Assembly (NCBI GenBank): GCA_041398565.1
Contig: JAWKUN010000008.1
Coordinates: 1-33,887 of the forward strand
Origin: DATGPD01 sp041398565
Lineage (GTDB): Bacteria > Planctomycetota > UBA1135 > UBA2386
Reading direction: 5' to 3'
DNA: 33,887 nucleotides
Notes under the pieces: generated by a model
The model's input: the letters and a program-made list of their open reading frames with translations, nothing else
Database searches by the model: none
What the model was told of the DNA's origin: nothing
Part shown: positions 1 to 7,074 of the stretch, piece by piece
Position numbering within the stretch: the first letter of the stretch is position 1
Layout: the number at the start of each line of letters is the position of its first letter
Position numbers and translations under genes: made by a program

Positions 1-531
1 GACGATCTCCGAATGGGCGTAGCCCTGGCCGTCGCGCGACGACAAGACCCAGAGGGCGAACGCTTCGTTGGCATCGACGCGCAGGGCGAAGGTACCGTCG
101 GCGCCAGCGGTTCCGAACTGCGACACCCGGCCCAGAGACCGGTGCGGGTACCCGGGGCTGAAGCTCACGCTGGCGCCAGCGGCGGGCGTGCCGTCGGGGG
201 CCAACACCACACCCTCTCACACCTGCGTCGGCCGCAAGCGGAGCGTCACGAAGTCACCGGCCATCACCGGGAAGCGCCAACCGGTGCGCCGGCCGTCGGC
301 GGTCCTCGCCCACAGCGTGAACGGTCCCGCGTGCGGCACCTCGAGGCGGAACACGCTGCGCGCTTCGCAAGCGGCCGACACCTCGTAGCGGGCGTCGAAG
401 AGCGCGTCGGCGACGACCGGAGGCAGCTCGGGGTGCGTTCGTCCCGCGACCCACACTCGCGCCTGGGCGAGCGGGCCGCCGTCTACTTCCTGCACGATGC
501 CGGTGATGCGTAACGGCGCGCGAGCCGGCAC
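1..531 (-). pseudogene. Broken carboxypeptidase-regulatory-like (beta-sandwich) repeat protein, cut by the window edge
   Basis: Read on the minus strand, the frame from 531 encodes a beta-sandwich domain (ITGIVQEVDGGPLAQARVWV) and meets TGA at 219-217. The same frame then continues without interruption to the window edge with a second domain of the same kind (VVLAPDGTPAAGASVSFSPG). The two domains match internally: FRLEVPHAGPFTLWARTADG before the stop against FALRVDANEAFALWVLSSRDG after it, so both sides were clearly one coding region. The front end also looks damaged. The GTG at 531 is preceded in frame by a hydrophobic stretch resembling a signal peptide (WVGLLIATSLEAQG), but no ATG, GTG or TTG starts that stretch. 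It follows hslO on the same strand and in the same frame. It is probably a decayed exported protein; a sequencing or assembly error cannot be excluded. Confidence 0.6.
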
Positions 532-645
532 GCCCTGGGCCTCGAGGGAGGTGGCGATCAGCAGTCCGACCCACGCGTCAGTCGACCGCGTCGCGGCGTG
601 GCGTTTCGGGCCTGGGTGCCGACGCTCGACGTTCCGCCGCCGACC

Positions 646-1515
646 TCAGTCGTCGCCGTCCAGGATGCGCAGGAAGTCGCCGGGACCGAGCTCGTACAGA
701 GTGCGGCAGTAGTCGCAGTGGATGCGCAGGGTCTCGCCCTGGGCGGCGAGGTTGCGCAGGTCGTCGCGGCCCAGGGCGGCGGCGGCGCCCACGGCCCGCG
801 TCCGCGTGCAGTGGCAGCGGTAGGCGACCGGCGAGTGGGCGAGCGGCGTGTAGGTGCAAGTGGCCAGCAGCGCGTCGAGCACCACCTGCGGATCGTCGCC
901 GTGGCGGCGCAGCCAGGTCTGCAGGCCACCGAACTCCTGGAGGCGCGACCGCATGGCGGCCAGCGGCGGTTCGGTCAGCTCGGGCAGGAGTTGCACGACG
1001 TAGCCCCCGGCCGCGGCCAGGTCGCCGCTGCCTGGGTCGGTGACGCAGGCGAGGGCGACGAAGGTGGCGATCTGCTCCGACTGCGTGAAGTAGGAGGTGA
1101 GCGCGGCGTCGAGGCCGCCTTCGCGTGGCGCCTGGACGACGCCGCGGTGCGAGGACCCGCGCGGCAGGGCGCGCTCGACCCGCAAGCTGCCGCCGAGGTC
1201 GAGGTCGACGCCGAGGGCGCGATCCTTCACCTGGGCGAGCCCGCGCGTGTGCCCTTCGGGCCAGGCGTCGCCGACGATGAGGTTGTCGGCGTCGTCGGCG
1301 AGCACGACCTGCACGCGGTTGGGCGGCGACATCGTCTCGCGCACCAGCACCGAGGCAGTGATGAGCTCGCCGAGCTGGTGCGCGGCGAAGCCCTCGACCC
1401 GCTGCGCTTCGACCGCGCTGCGCGCCGTGTCGGTGGTGCGGGCGACCATGACCCGGAACGCACCGTCGTCGGTCATCGCGCGCAGCACGCAATCGGAGGC
1501 TGTGGGGATATCCAT
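646..1515 (-). CDS. hslO: Hsp33 redox-regulated holdase chaperone
   Basis: Cytoplasmic ATP-independent chaperone that is switched on by oxidative and heat stress, when its zinc-binding cysteines form disulfides. The 289-residue product has the usual family length. The C-terminal redox switch is intact: CHC at about 234-236 and CDYC at about 267-270, separated by 30 residues, as in the family pattern CxC-x(27-32)-CxxC. The start chosen is the ATG at 1515 (MDIPTASDCVLRAM). The open frame runs on upstream to 1758, but that part is Arg/Pro-rich, unlike the family, and would overlap the next gene's start. There is no good Shine-Dalgarno sequence. The broken repeat protein lies just downstream on the same strand. 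The divergent neighbour at 1757 is separated by 241 bases, room for both promoters; I see no convincing element on this side. Confidence 0.93.
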   Translation of the reverse strand: MDIPTASDCVLRAMTDDGAFRVMVARTTDTARSAVEAQRVEGFAAHQLGELITASVLVRETMSPPNRVQVVLADDADNLIVGDAWPEGHTRGLAQVKDRALGVDLDLGGSLRVERALPRGSSHRGVVQAPREGGLDAALTSYFTQSEQIATFVALACVTDPGSGDLAAAGGYVVQLLPELTEPPLAAMRSRLQEFGGLQTWLRRHGDDPQVVLDALLATCTYTPLAHSPVAYRCHCTRTRAVGAAAALGRDDLRNLAAQGETLRIHCDYCRTLYELGPGDFLRILDGDD

Positions 1516-1756
1516 CGGCTGTGTGCCTTCACGGGGGCCGCCGTTGTCATGCCGCCGAGGAGGGCGCTTCGCGGCCGAGCGAGATCGCAGAAGAGCGAGA
1601 CGGCGTCGGTCCGTCAAGTCGAGCGCGCGGGTGAGGAGACGGCCCGGGGCCGAGCGGCGGCGCACCTCGTCTTCAAGCTCGCTTCGTCCCGGCCACGGGC
1701 GCGCGCCGCTCGGGCGACGCGGCGCTATGCTCGCGTGCCCATCCCGGTCGCCACCC

Positions 1757-2473
1757 ATGCCGAACCAACGAGCACTCGCCGTCGTTCTCTCGCTCGCCGC
1801 CGCTGCACCGGCGCAGACCGTCGACCTGCACGTCGTGCGCGTTGCGCCGCGCGGCGACGTGGTGGTGGTCTACTCCAAGGACTTCGACACCTGCGCGCAC
1901 CTGCTGACGCCGAGTCTGCAGATCCTGCACTCGAGCAACGTCTTCTGCACGCGGGCGAGCAACGTCGCCGGCGTGTTTCCCGGGACGACGTTCAACGCCA
2001 ACCTCGTCGTCGGCAACCCCGTGCACTTGTGCCACGGCAACAACTACAACCTGTGCAGCCCGCTGGTCACGGTGACGGCGGGCGCGACGCTCTCGGCCGA
2101 TCGCTGGAGCCTGTCGCTGCAGAGGGGCGGGACGCAGGCGTTCACCCTCGATGCCGGAAGTGCCTCGGCCGGTCGCGGCTATCTGCTGCTGGGCAGCGCC
2201 AGCGGAACCGCGGGGTTCACCTTCCGTGGTCTCAACGTGCCGCTGACGCCCGACGGCTACTTCGCCTTCACGCTCACCAGCCCCAACACGTTCCCGCTGA
2301 CCGCGTCGTTGGGCAACCTCGATGCTGCCGGTCAGGCCGCCGCTTCGTTGACCTTGCCGGCAGGCTTGTCCCCGGCGTTGATCGGTGTGGTGCTGCACCA
2401 TGCCTTCGTCGAGCTGGCCCCGGCCGGGCCGGTACGGGTCAGCAACGCCTGGCCGCTGACGCTGGGGGCCTGA
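1757..2473 (+). CDS. Secreted protein of unknown function, planctomycete-type
   Basis: A 238-residue exported protein with a classical signal peptide: MPNQR, then a hydrophobic Ala/Val/Leu stretch, with likely cleavage after APAQ at residue 20. The mature part has six cysteines in its first half (for example DTCAHLL, FCTRAS, LCHGNNYNLC). Its second half has the pattern GGTQAFTLDAGSASAGRGYL ... LLGSASGT ... GLSPALIGVVLHHAFVEL, which I recognise only as typical of secreted proteins from uncultured-type planctomycetes. No catalytic motif is seen. The ATG at 1757 was chosen because it opens the signal peptide. An in-frame ATG at 1727 would add ten residues and spoil the signal. TATGCT at 1726-1731 is a possible -10 box. 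No Shine-Dalgarno sequence is present; the bases before the ATG are CACCC. First of three consecutive exported proteins on this strand. Confidence 0.8.
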   Translation: MPNQRALAVVLSLAAAAPAQTVDLHVVRVAPRGDVVVVYSKDFDTCAHLLTPSLQILHSSNVFCTRASNVAGVFPGTTFNANLVVGNPVHLCHGNNYNLCSPLVTVTAGATLSADRWSLSLQRGGTQAFTLDAGSASAGRGYLLLGSASGTAGFTFRGLNVPLTPDGYFAFTLTSPNTFPLTASLGNLDAAGQAAASLTLPAGLSPALIGVVLHHAFVELAPAGPVRVSNAWPLTLGA

Positions 2474-2523
2474 GCCCGCGCGGGCGGGGAGCCGCGTCGC
2501 CTTTCGGAGCCGGCTTGGGCTCC
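2474..2523 (+). terminator. Two hairpins directly after the 1757 gene
   Basis: Immediately after the TGA lies the perfect palindrome GCCCGCGCGGGC (2474-2485). A second hairpin follows, GGAGCC (2506-2511) pairing with GGCTCC (2518-2523) across a 6-base loop. Neither is followed by a T-run, so this is at best a non-canonical terminator or an mRNA 3'-end stabiliser. The remaining gap to 2702 shows nothing else I can name. Confidence 0.4.
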
Positions 2524-2702
2524 GCGTCGTCGGTTCCGACTCCCCTGCGGCACCGGAGCATCCGCGATCGCCGACACCGGATGAATCGACTGTGGGTAGC
2601 GGCACCCCGGTCTCGTCGCGTCCGGCGTGGTCGCCGACGAAGGCAGGGCGCGCTCGCCACAATCCGGAGCAACGGTTGCCCGTTTCCCCGGCTTGAGCAG
2701 CC

Positions 2703-4958
2703 ATGCCACGTGTCGCGTCCCTCCTCGTGTTCCTGCCCCTCGGCGCCGCAGGAACGCTCTTCGCCCAAGCCAGAGGCAGCGGCCCCGTCCTTCCGTCGTT
2801 CACACCGGCGTTCACATCGCCGATCCGATCTGCCCCCACCCCCGACGGCGGGCTGTGGGCCTCGGGTGAGCGCTACAAGGTCAGCTTCGCCGACGGCATG
2901 GCCTTCTACCCCTGCCTCGGGCCGGCCTACGCGACCAACCTGCCGCTGCGCTGGCGGACGGTCGCAGTGGGACGCGAAGGTGGCGAGACCCTGCCGTTGG
3001 CGTCGGCAGCCCCGCAGCACGGCGACTACCGATTCGAGCTGGTGCACCAAGGCTGGCGCGAGGTCTACGACGTGCTGCCGCAGGGCCTCGAACAGTCTTT
3101 CGTGATCGATCGTCTGCCGGCCGGCGAGGGGCCGCTCGTGGTGCGCGGGCGCGTCGACACACCGCTACGACACCCGGTGGGGGTGGCGTCGGCGCACCAG
3201 GCCCTGACTTTCACCGATGCCGAGGGTCGGGCGATCGTCACCTACGGTGAGGCCTACGCCCTCGACGCGCGTGGCGGGCGCCTGCGCCTTTCGACCGAGT
3301 TCGACGCCGGCGTGATCACGCTGCGCGTCCCGGCCGCCTGGCTTGCGCAAGCGGCGCTTCCCATCACCGTCGACCCGATCTTGACGCCGGTGGTGCTGCA
3401 GACCTCGACCCTGGGTGAAGTCGCCTCGACCGACGTGGTCGCGCAGAGTCAGACCCTCACCCGCAACTTGATGTTCGTGTGCACGCGTGCGTTCTCCGCG
3501 ACCGACCACGACGTGTACGGTTGGCTCGCCGACAGCGACTTCGGCAACAGCGTCCTGGTCTTGCGCGACCTCGGCACCAGTGCCGACGATCGCGTCGCCA
3601 GCGTCGCGTTCGTCGACGGCGGCCCGCGGTGGGTCGTCGCCTACGAACACGGCTACTCGCTGAACGGGTCGCCGTCGTCGACCATCCAGGTCTACTTCCA
3701 CGACCTGAGCAGCACCGTCATGAACAGCGGCAGCTTCGTGCCCGTGCCGCAGTCGACGCCGGCCTTCCTGCGCAACCCTGACGTCGGCGGCACCCAGTCG
3801 CAAGGCCAGACGACCTCGGGCTACGTCGTCTTCACCTCGGACCCCACCAGCGCGAACGGCACGACCACCTCGTTGCGCAGGTTGTCGGTGAACGCGGCGG
3901 CACGCACCATCGGCACGCCGGTGACGCTCGGCACCGGCACCGCCGACCGCGAGGCACCGGCAATCAACCAGATCTCGGTCAACGGCGAGGGTTGGCTCGC
4001 GGTCTGGCAGCAGCAGAGCGGCGCGGCGTGGAGCATCGTCGGCGCTTACTTCAACGTCGCCGGCGTGCAGTGGGAGTCGACCATCGTCATCTCCGGCGCG
4101 CGCAACTTCACCCAGCCGCAGGTCGCTGGCAGCGGTACCGCCCAGTACACGGTGACCTTCGTCGGCAGCACCGATCTGACCAGCACCGCTGGCTCCGAGC
4201 TGTTGGCGCGCTACGTGCGGCGCACGTCGCCCTACCTGACGACGCCGGCGCGCTCGATCGCCACGGCGGCGCCGCCGCTCACCTCGATCCAGAACGGCGG
4301 CCTGGCCTTCAATCACTCGGTGGGCGGGACGTCGCTCGCCACCTACACCATCCGCCGGGTGCTCTTGCCGACCACCTCGGCCACCGTCTACGCCGCCCGC
4401 CTCGGCAGCAGCGGCGGCCGCATCGAGAACCTGACCGTTGCTTCGGCCTCGGGCGTCAGGTTCGGCAACCCGTCGACGACGTTCGTGCGCGGCCTGCCCG
4501 GCGAGTTCCCGATCGTGTACGGGAGCAACGAGACCACCTTGCCCCTCTACGGTGCGCGCTACCAGTATCCGGCCGCCGCGAGCACCGCCTACGGCGGCAG
4601 CTGCGGCAGCGCCACGCTTTCGGGAAGCGTGCCGTTGAGCGGCAACGGCAACTTCCAGGTTGTCGCCAGCAGTCTGCCGGCGAGCGTGCCGGCGACGCTG
4701 ACCTTCGCCGCGGCACCGAGCAGCATCCCGCTCGACTTCCTGGGCATGACCGGCTGCACGATGAACTACGACCCGTCGGCGTTCCTGGCCAACCTCGCCG
4801 CCAGCAGTTCGTCTGGCGGAACGATCGTGTTCGGCCTGCCGCTGCCGGATGCACCACCGATCTACGGTGACCTCTACCTGCAGCTCACCTACGTGCACGC
4901 CGGCGCCAATGTCGCCAACCTGGAGGCGACGCGCGGGCTGCATCTGCAGATCCGCTGA
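2703..4958 (+). CDS. Large secreted beta-rich protein of unknown function
   Basis: A 751-residue exported protein. The signal peptide is MPRVASLLVFLPLGAAGTLF, with likely cleavage after the following AQA. An N-terminal region of about 200 residues contains conserved-looking aromatic and glycine positions (FADGMAFYPCLG, ELVHQGWREVYDVLP) and ends at ALPITVDPIL. A long Ser/Thr/Gly/Val-rich section of repeated beta strands follows (about 235-600), resembling a propeller or stacked sandwich. The C-terminal module has paired cysteines (YGGSCGSATLSGSVPLSG ... GMTGCTMNYDPSAF). The C-terminal module style is one I associate with planctomycete exported proteins. No enzyme motif is visible. The start is the first ATG of the frame and opens the signal peptide. 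Its stop codon is embedded in a tandem-hairpin element. Possibly a surface or extracellular-matrix protein; function unknown. Confidence 0.8.
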   Translation: MPRVASLLVFLPLGAAGTLFAQARGSGPVLPSFTPAFTSPIRSAPTPDGGLWASGERYKVSFADGMAFYPCLGPAYATNLPLRWRTVAVGREGGETLPLASAAPQHGDYRFELVHQGWREVYDVLPQGLEQSFVIDRLPAGEGPLVVRGRVDTPLRHPVGVASAHQALTFTDAEGRAIVTYGEAYALDARGGRLRLSTEFDAGVITLRVPAAWLAQAALPITVDPILTPVVLQTSTLGEVASTDVVAQSQTLTRNLMFVCTRAFSATDHDVYGWLADSDFGNSVLVLRDLGTSADDRVASVAFVDGGPRWVVAYEHGYSLNGSPSSTIQVYFHDLSSTVMNSGSFVPVPQSTPAFLRNPDVGGTQSQGQTTSGYVVFTSDPTSANGTTTSLRRLSVNAAARTIGTPVTLGTGTADREAPAINQISVNGEGWLAVWQQQSGAAWSIVGAYFNVAGVQWESTIVISGARNFTQPQVAGSGTAQYTVTFVGSTDLTSTAGSELLARYVRRTSPYLTTPARSIATAAPPLTSIQNGGLAFNHSVGGTSLATYTIRRVLLPTTSATVYAARLGSSGGRIENLTVASASGVRFGNPSTTFVRGLPGEFPIVYGSNETTLPLYGARYQYPAAASTAYGGSCGSATLSGSVPLSGNGNFQVVASSLPASVPATLTFAAAPSSIPLDFLGMTGCTMNYDPSAFLANLAASSSSGGTIVFGLPLPDAPPIYGDLYLQLTYVHAGANVANLEATRGLHLQIR

Positions 4959-4996
4959 GCCGAAGGCTCGCGATCGCGAAGGCGATCGCCAGCAAC
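4957..4996 (+). repeat. Tandem-hairpin gene-end element, copy 1
   Basis: The element begins inside the TGA stop (4956-4958) of the preceding gene. Stem one is GAGCC (4957-4961), loop GAA, GGCTC (4965-4969). Stem two follows at once: GCGATCGC (4970-4977), loop GAAG, GCGATCGC (4982-4989), then CAGCAAC. Two related copies occur at 19623 and 33786. It may act in transcript termination or 3'-end protection; there is no T-run. Confidence 0.7.
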
Positions 4997-5356
4997 ATGC
5001 TCGGAGCCCGTACGCTGGATTCTCTCACGGGCTGCGAGGCGGGCTTCGGCGACCGGGACGAGCGCGACCTCGGTGCGTCTTGGACTCGATCGGCGCGGGT
5101 CATCGGAAGAAGCCGGGCATGCCACGCAAGGCGGCGGCGGAGACTGTCCCGGTTCTCCATGCGCCTCACCGACACGGCCGCAAGCAGCGTAGGGGTGGCG
5201 GCCCACCCTCGGGTGGGGGCATGGGCGGCGATGGCACCATGGCCTCGTGCGAGCAGCGCCCGAAGGTCCTGCCCATCCACGGGGATGCACCTGCCTCTTC
5301 TCCTCCTGCCCGCCAGGTATGTTCGTGCCTCCGCTTCTACCAGCCCCACGCCACAC
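4997..5356 (+). other. Gene-free stretch between two secreted-protein genes
   Basis: No frame here has a recognisable product. The only clear structure is a 7-bp hairpin, CCCACCC (5202-5208) with GGGTGGG (5211-5217), whose two-base TC loop suggests it breathes to a larger loop. The stretch presumably carries the promoter of the gene at 5357, but I could not identify a convincing -35/-10 pair. Confidence 0.4.
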
Positions 5357-6394
5357 ATGCGCTTCACGTCTCTCTTCACCCTCGCCTTCGTCCCCGCGCT
5401 TGCTGCCCAGAGCTACTACGCCCAGCCCGTCGGCTACGAAGGCGTCGAGGGCAACAGCTCTACCGGCATTCCGTTCAGCTACCTCAGCGCGCGCGTGCAA
5501 CAAGGCGACGCCAACCGCATCGGCAACCCGATGCCGGCGATCAACGCGATCGCTTTCCGCCGCGACCGGTTGGCCGGCTCCTCCAGCACCGCCCGCGCGG
5601 TCGATGTCACCGTGCTGATGGGCAAGTGCAACATCGGCGCGTTCACCAACACCTTCGACAACAACTGGCTCAGCACGCCGACCACGGTGTACGCGCAGCG
5701 GACGACCAATCTCCCGGACATCAGTACGTCGGTCCCGCCGCCCGGACCGTTCGTGGTCACGTTTCCCCTCGATGCGCCCTTCAACTACGACGGTATCGAC
5801 TCGCTGCTGTGGGAGATGAGAGTCGACAACGGTGTGACCGGCACCTACTCGTTGGACTGGTCGAGCGCGGCGATCAACACCGCCGGCGCGACCTCGACCG
5901 CGCTGGGCACCGGTTGCACCACGCCCAACGGCGCGATGAGCCTGACCACGTCGTTCACTGCCTCGATCACCGACCTCAACCTGAGCTTCTCGACCCTGCG
6001 CGCCGCGTCGAACGCGCCGGTGGTCCTGGCGCTCGGCTTGTCGGACCCGAACCTGGGCCTGCCGTCGCTGTGCACGGCGCTGCGCACGGACGCGTTGCTG
6101 ACCCTTCCGCTCGGCGTGTCGGGCGCCACCGGCTCGCTGTCGAGCCAGGTGGTGACTCTGCCGTGGAACAACAGCTACGCCGGCCTCGACCTGTTCACCC
6201 AGGTCCTTTCGCCGGACGCAACCCAGGCGTCCACGCCGATCGCCTTCTCCAATGGCCGGCAGAGCCCGCTGCCGCTCACCCGCGGCGGAGCTGCCCCGAG
6301 CGGCGTGCAGCGCACCTACTCGACCACGAGCTCCAGCGCGATGACCGGCATCACGCCGACCACCACGGCGGTCGTGACGTTGCTGACCTACTGA
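5357..6394 (+). CDS. Secreted Ser/Thr-rich protein of unknown function
   Basis: A 345-residue exported protein. The signal peptide is MRFTSLFTLAFVPALAAQ, with cleavage likely after AAQ at residue 18. The mature protein is rich in Ser, Thr, Asn and Ala and almost free of Lys. It looks beta-structured, with motifs such as PFVVTFPLDAPFNYDGID and LLWEMRVDNGVTGTYSLDW. The segment around residues 60-145 (NAIAFRRDRL ... VDVTVLMGKC) resembles a jelly-roll or adhesion-type sandwich, but no family can be named safely. The ATG at 5357 was chosen for the signal peptide; the frame is open for 360 bases upstream but that part has no coding character. It lacks a Shine-Dalgarno sequence. The gene converges on lexA with only 19 bases between the stop codons. 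Confidence 0.78.
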   Translation: MRFTSLFTLAFVPALAAQSYYAQPVGYEGVEGNSSTGIPFSYLSARVQQGDANRIGNPMPAINAIAFRRDRLAGSSSTARAVDVTVLMGKCNIGAFTNTFDNNWLSTPTTVYAQRTTNLPDISTSVPPPGPFVVTFPLDAPFNYDGIDSLLWEMRVDNGVTGTYSLDWSSAAINTAGATSTALGTGCTTPNGAMSLTTSFTASITDLNLSFSTLRAASNAPVVLALGLSDPNLGLPSLCTALRTDALLTLPLGVSGATGSLSSQVVTLPWNNSYAGLDLFTQVLSPDATQASTPIAFSNGRQSPLPLTRGGAAPSGVQRTYSTTSSSAMTGITPTTTAVVTLLTY

Positions 6395-6413
6395 GAAGAC
6401 CTGTAAACCAGGG

Positions 6414-7022
6414 CTACGTGAGGCGGCGTCGCACTTCGACGACCTTGCCCAGGATGCGGGTCGTCTCCGGGTCGATCGCCAGCGGGGCGTAGCGGGGATT
6501 GGCGGGTGCCAGCTCTGCCCGCCGCCCGCGGCGCAGCAAGGTCTTCACGGTCGCCTCGTCGCCCACCATCGCGACGACGATGTCGCCATGCTCGGCCTTG
6601 TCCTGGCGGTGCACGATCACCAGGTCGTTCTCGAGGATGCCGAGGTCGATCATGCTGTCACCGCGCACCCGCAAGGCGAAGAACTCGCCGCGGCTGTCGA
6701 TCTCGGCCGAGACGTAGCCGTCGGGAGCCTCGATCGCGGCGTGCGGTGTGCCGGCCTGCACGCGGCCGAGCAGCGGCACCGTGCGCACCCGGGGTTGACG
6801 GCTGCGCGTCTCGGCGAGGCGATAGCTGCGCGAGCGCCCGGGAGTCTTGTGCAGGCGACCTTCGGCGACGAGCGCGTCGAGATGCCGGCGTGCCGACTCG
6901 ACCGCTTCGAAGCCCATCGCGACCTGCACTTCTCGCACCGTGGGAGGCGAGCCCGACAGCAACCGATCGCGCACGAAGCGGAACACCTTTTCGCGCGTGC
7001 GTCCTGGTGGCGTGTAGGCCAT
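6414..7022 (-). CDS. lexA: LexA SOS-response repressor
   Basis: Transcriptional repressor of DNA-damage genes, inactivated by RecA-stimulated self-cleavage. The 202-residue product has an N-terminal winged helix (about 8-68; PTVREVQVAMGFEAVESARR) and a C-terminal peptidase domain. The cleavage bond is Ala90-Gly91 (RVQAGTP). The catalytic Ser is S123 (GDSMIDLGI) and the Lys is K160 (EATVKTLL), all in family positions. The ATG at 7022 gives the standard N-terminus MAYTPPGRTREKV; the open frame continues to 7214 but would cover its own operator. No Shine-Dalgarno sequence is seen. The 52-base gap to lhgO holds a GAAC-N7-GAAC direct repeat with TTGACA, a perfect -35 hexamer on this strand, inside it. 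Autoregulation is therefore very likely. Confidence 0.95.
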   Translation of the reverse strand: MAYTPPGRTREKVFRFVRDRLLSGSPPTVREVQVAMGFEAVESARRHLDALVAEGRLHKTPGRSRSYRLAETRSRQPRVRTVPLLGRVQAGTPHAAIEAPDGYVSAEIDSRGEFFALRVRGDSMIDLGILENDLVIVHRQDKAEHGDIVVAMVGDEATVKTLLRRGRRAELAPANPRYAPLAIDPETTRILGKVVEVRRRLT

Positions 7023-7050
7023 CGTTGCCGATAAGGTCGACGCCGATGGC

Positions 7051-7065
7051 GAACGTGTCAAGAAC
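7051..7065 (-). promoter_or_regulatory. LexA operator (GAAC-N7-GAAC) between lexA and lhgO
   Basis: The plus strand reads GAACGTGTCAAGAAC; on the lexA strand this is GTTC-N7-GTTC. This direct repeat is the LexA box known from Alphaproteobacteria, unlike the palindromic boxes of Gammaproteobacteria or Firmicutes. The N7 core contains TTGACA on the lexA strand (7061-7056), so bound LexA would cover the lexA -35 region. It also sits 10 bases before the lhgO start. Confidence 0.75.
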
Positions 7066-7074
7066 GGGTGCGGC

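Noticed and set aside
217..219. Selenocysteine or stop-codon read-through at the TGA in the first gene
   Set aside because: The position is a domain linker with no reason for selenocysteine and I see no convincing SECIS-like stem after it. A nonsense mutation is simpler, though not proven.
1516..1758. N-terminal extension of hslO by 81 residues
   Set aside because: The extra part is Arg/Pro-rich, has no counterpart in Hsp33 proteins and would overlap the start of the divergent secreted-protein gene.
598..3105. Long plus-strand open frame of 835 codons
   Set aside because: It is antisense to hslO and crosses two genes in another frame. Its product is Arg/Ala-rich with no recognisable domain; long shadow frames are expected at this GC content.
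3165..4943. Long minus-strand open frame opposite the large secreted protein
   Set aside because: The product is low-complexity (Arg, Gly, Ala, His), whereas the plus-strand frame has a signal peptide and ordered sequence.
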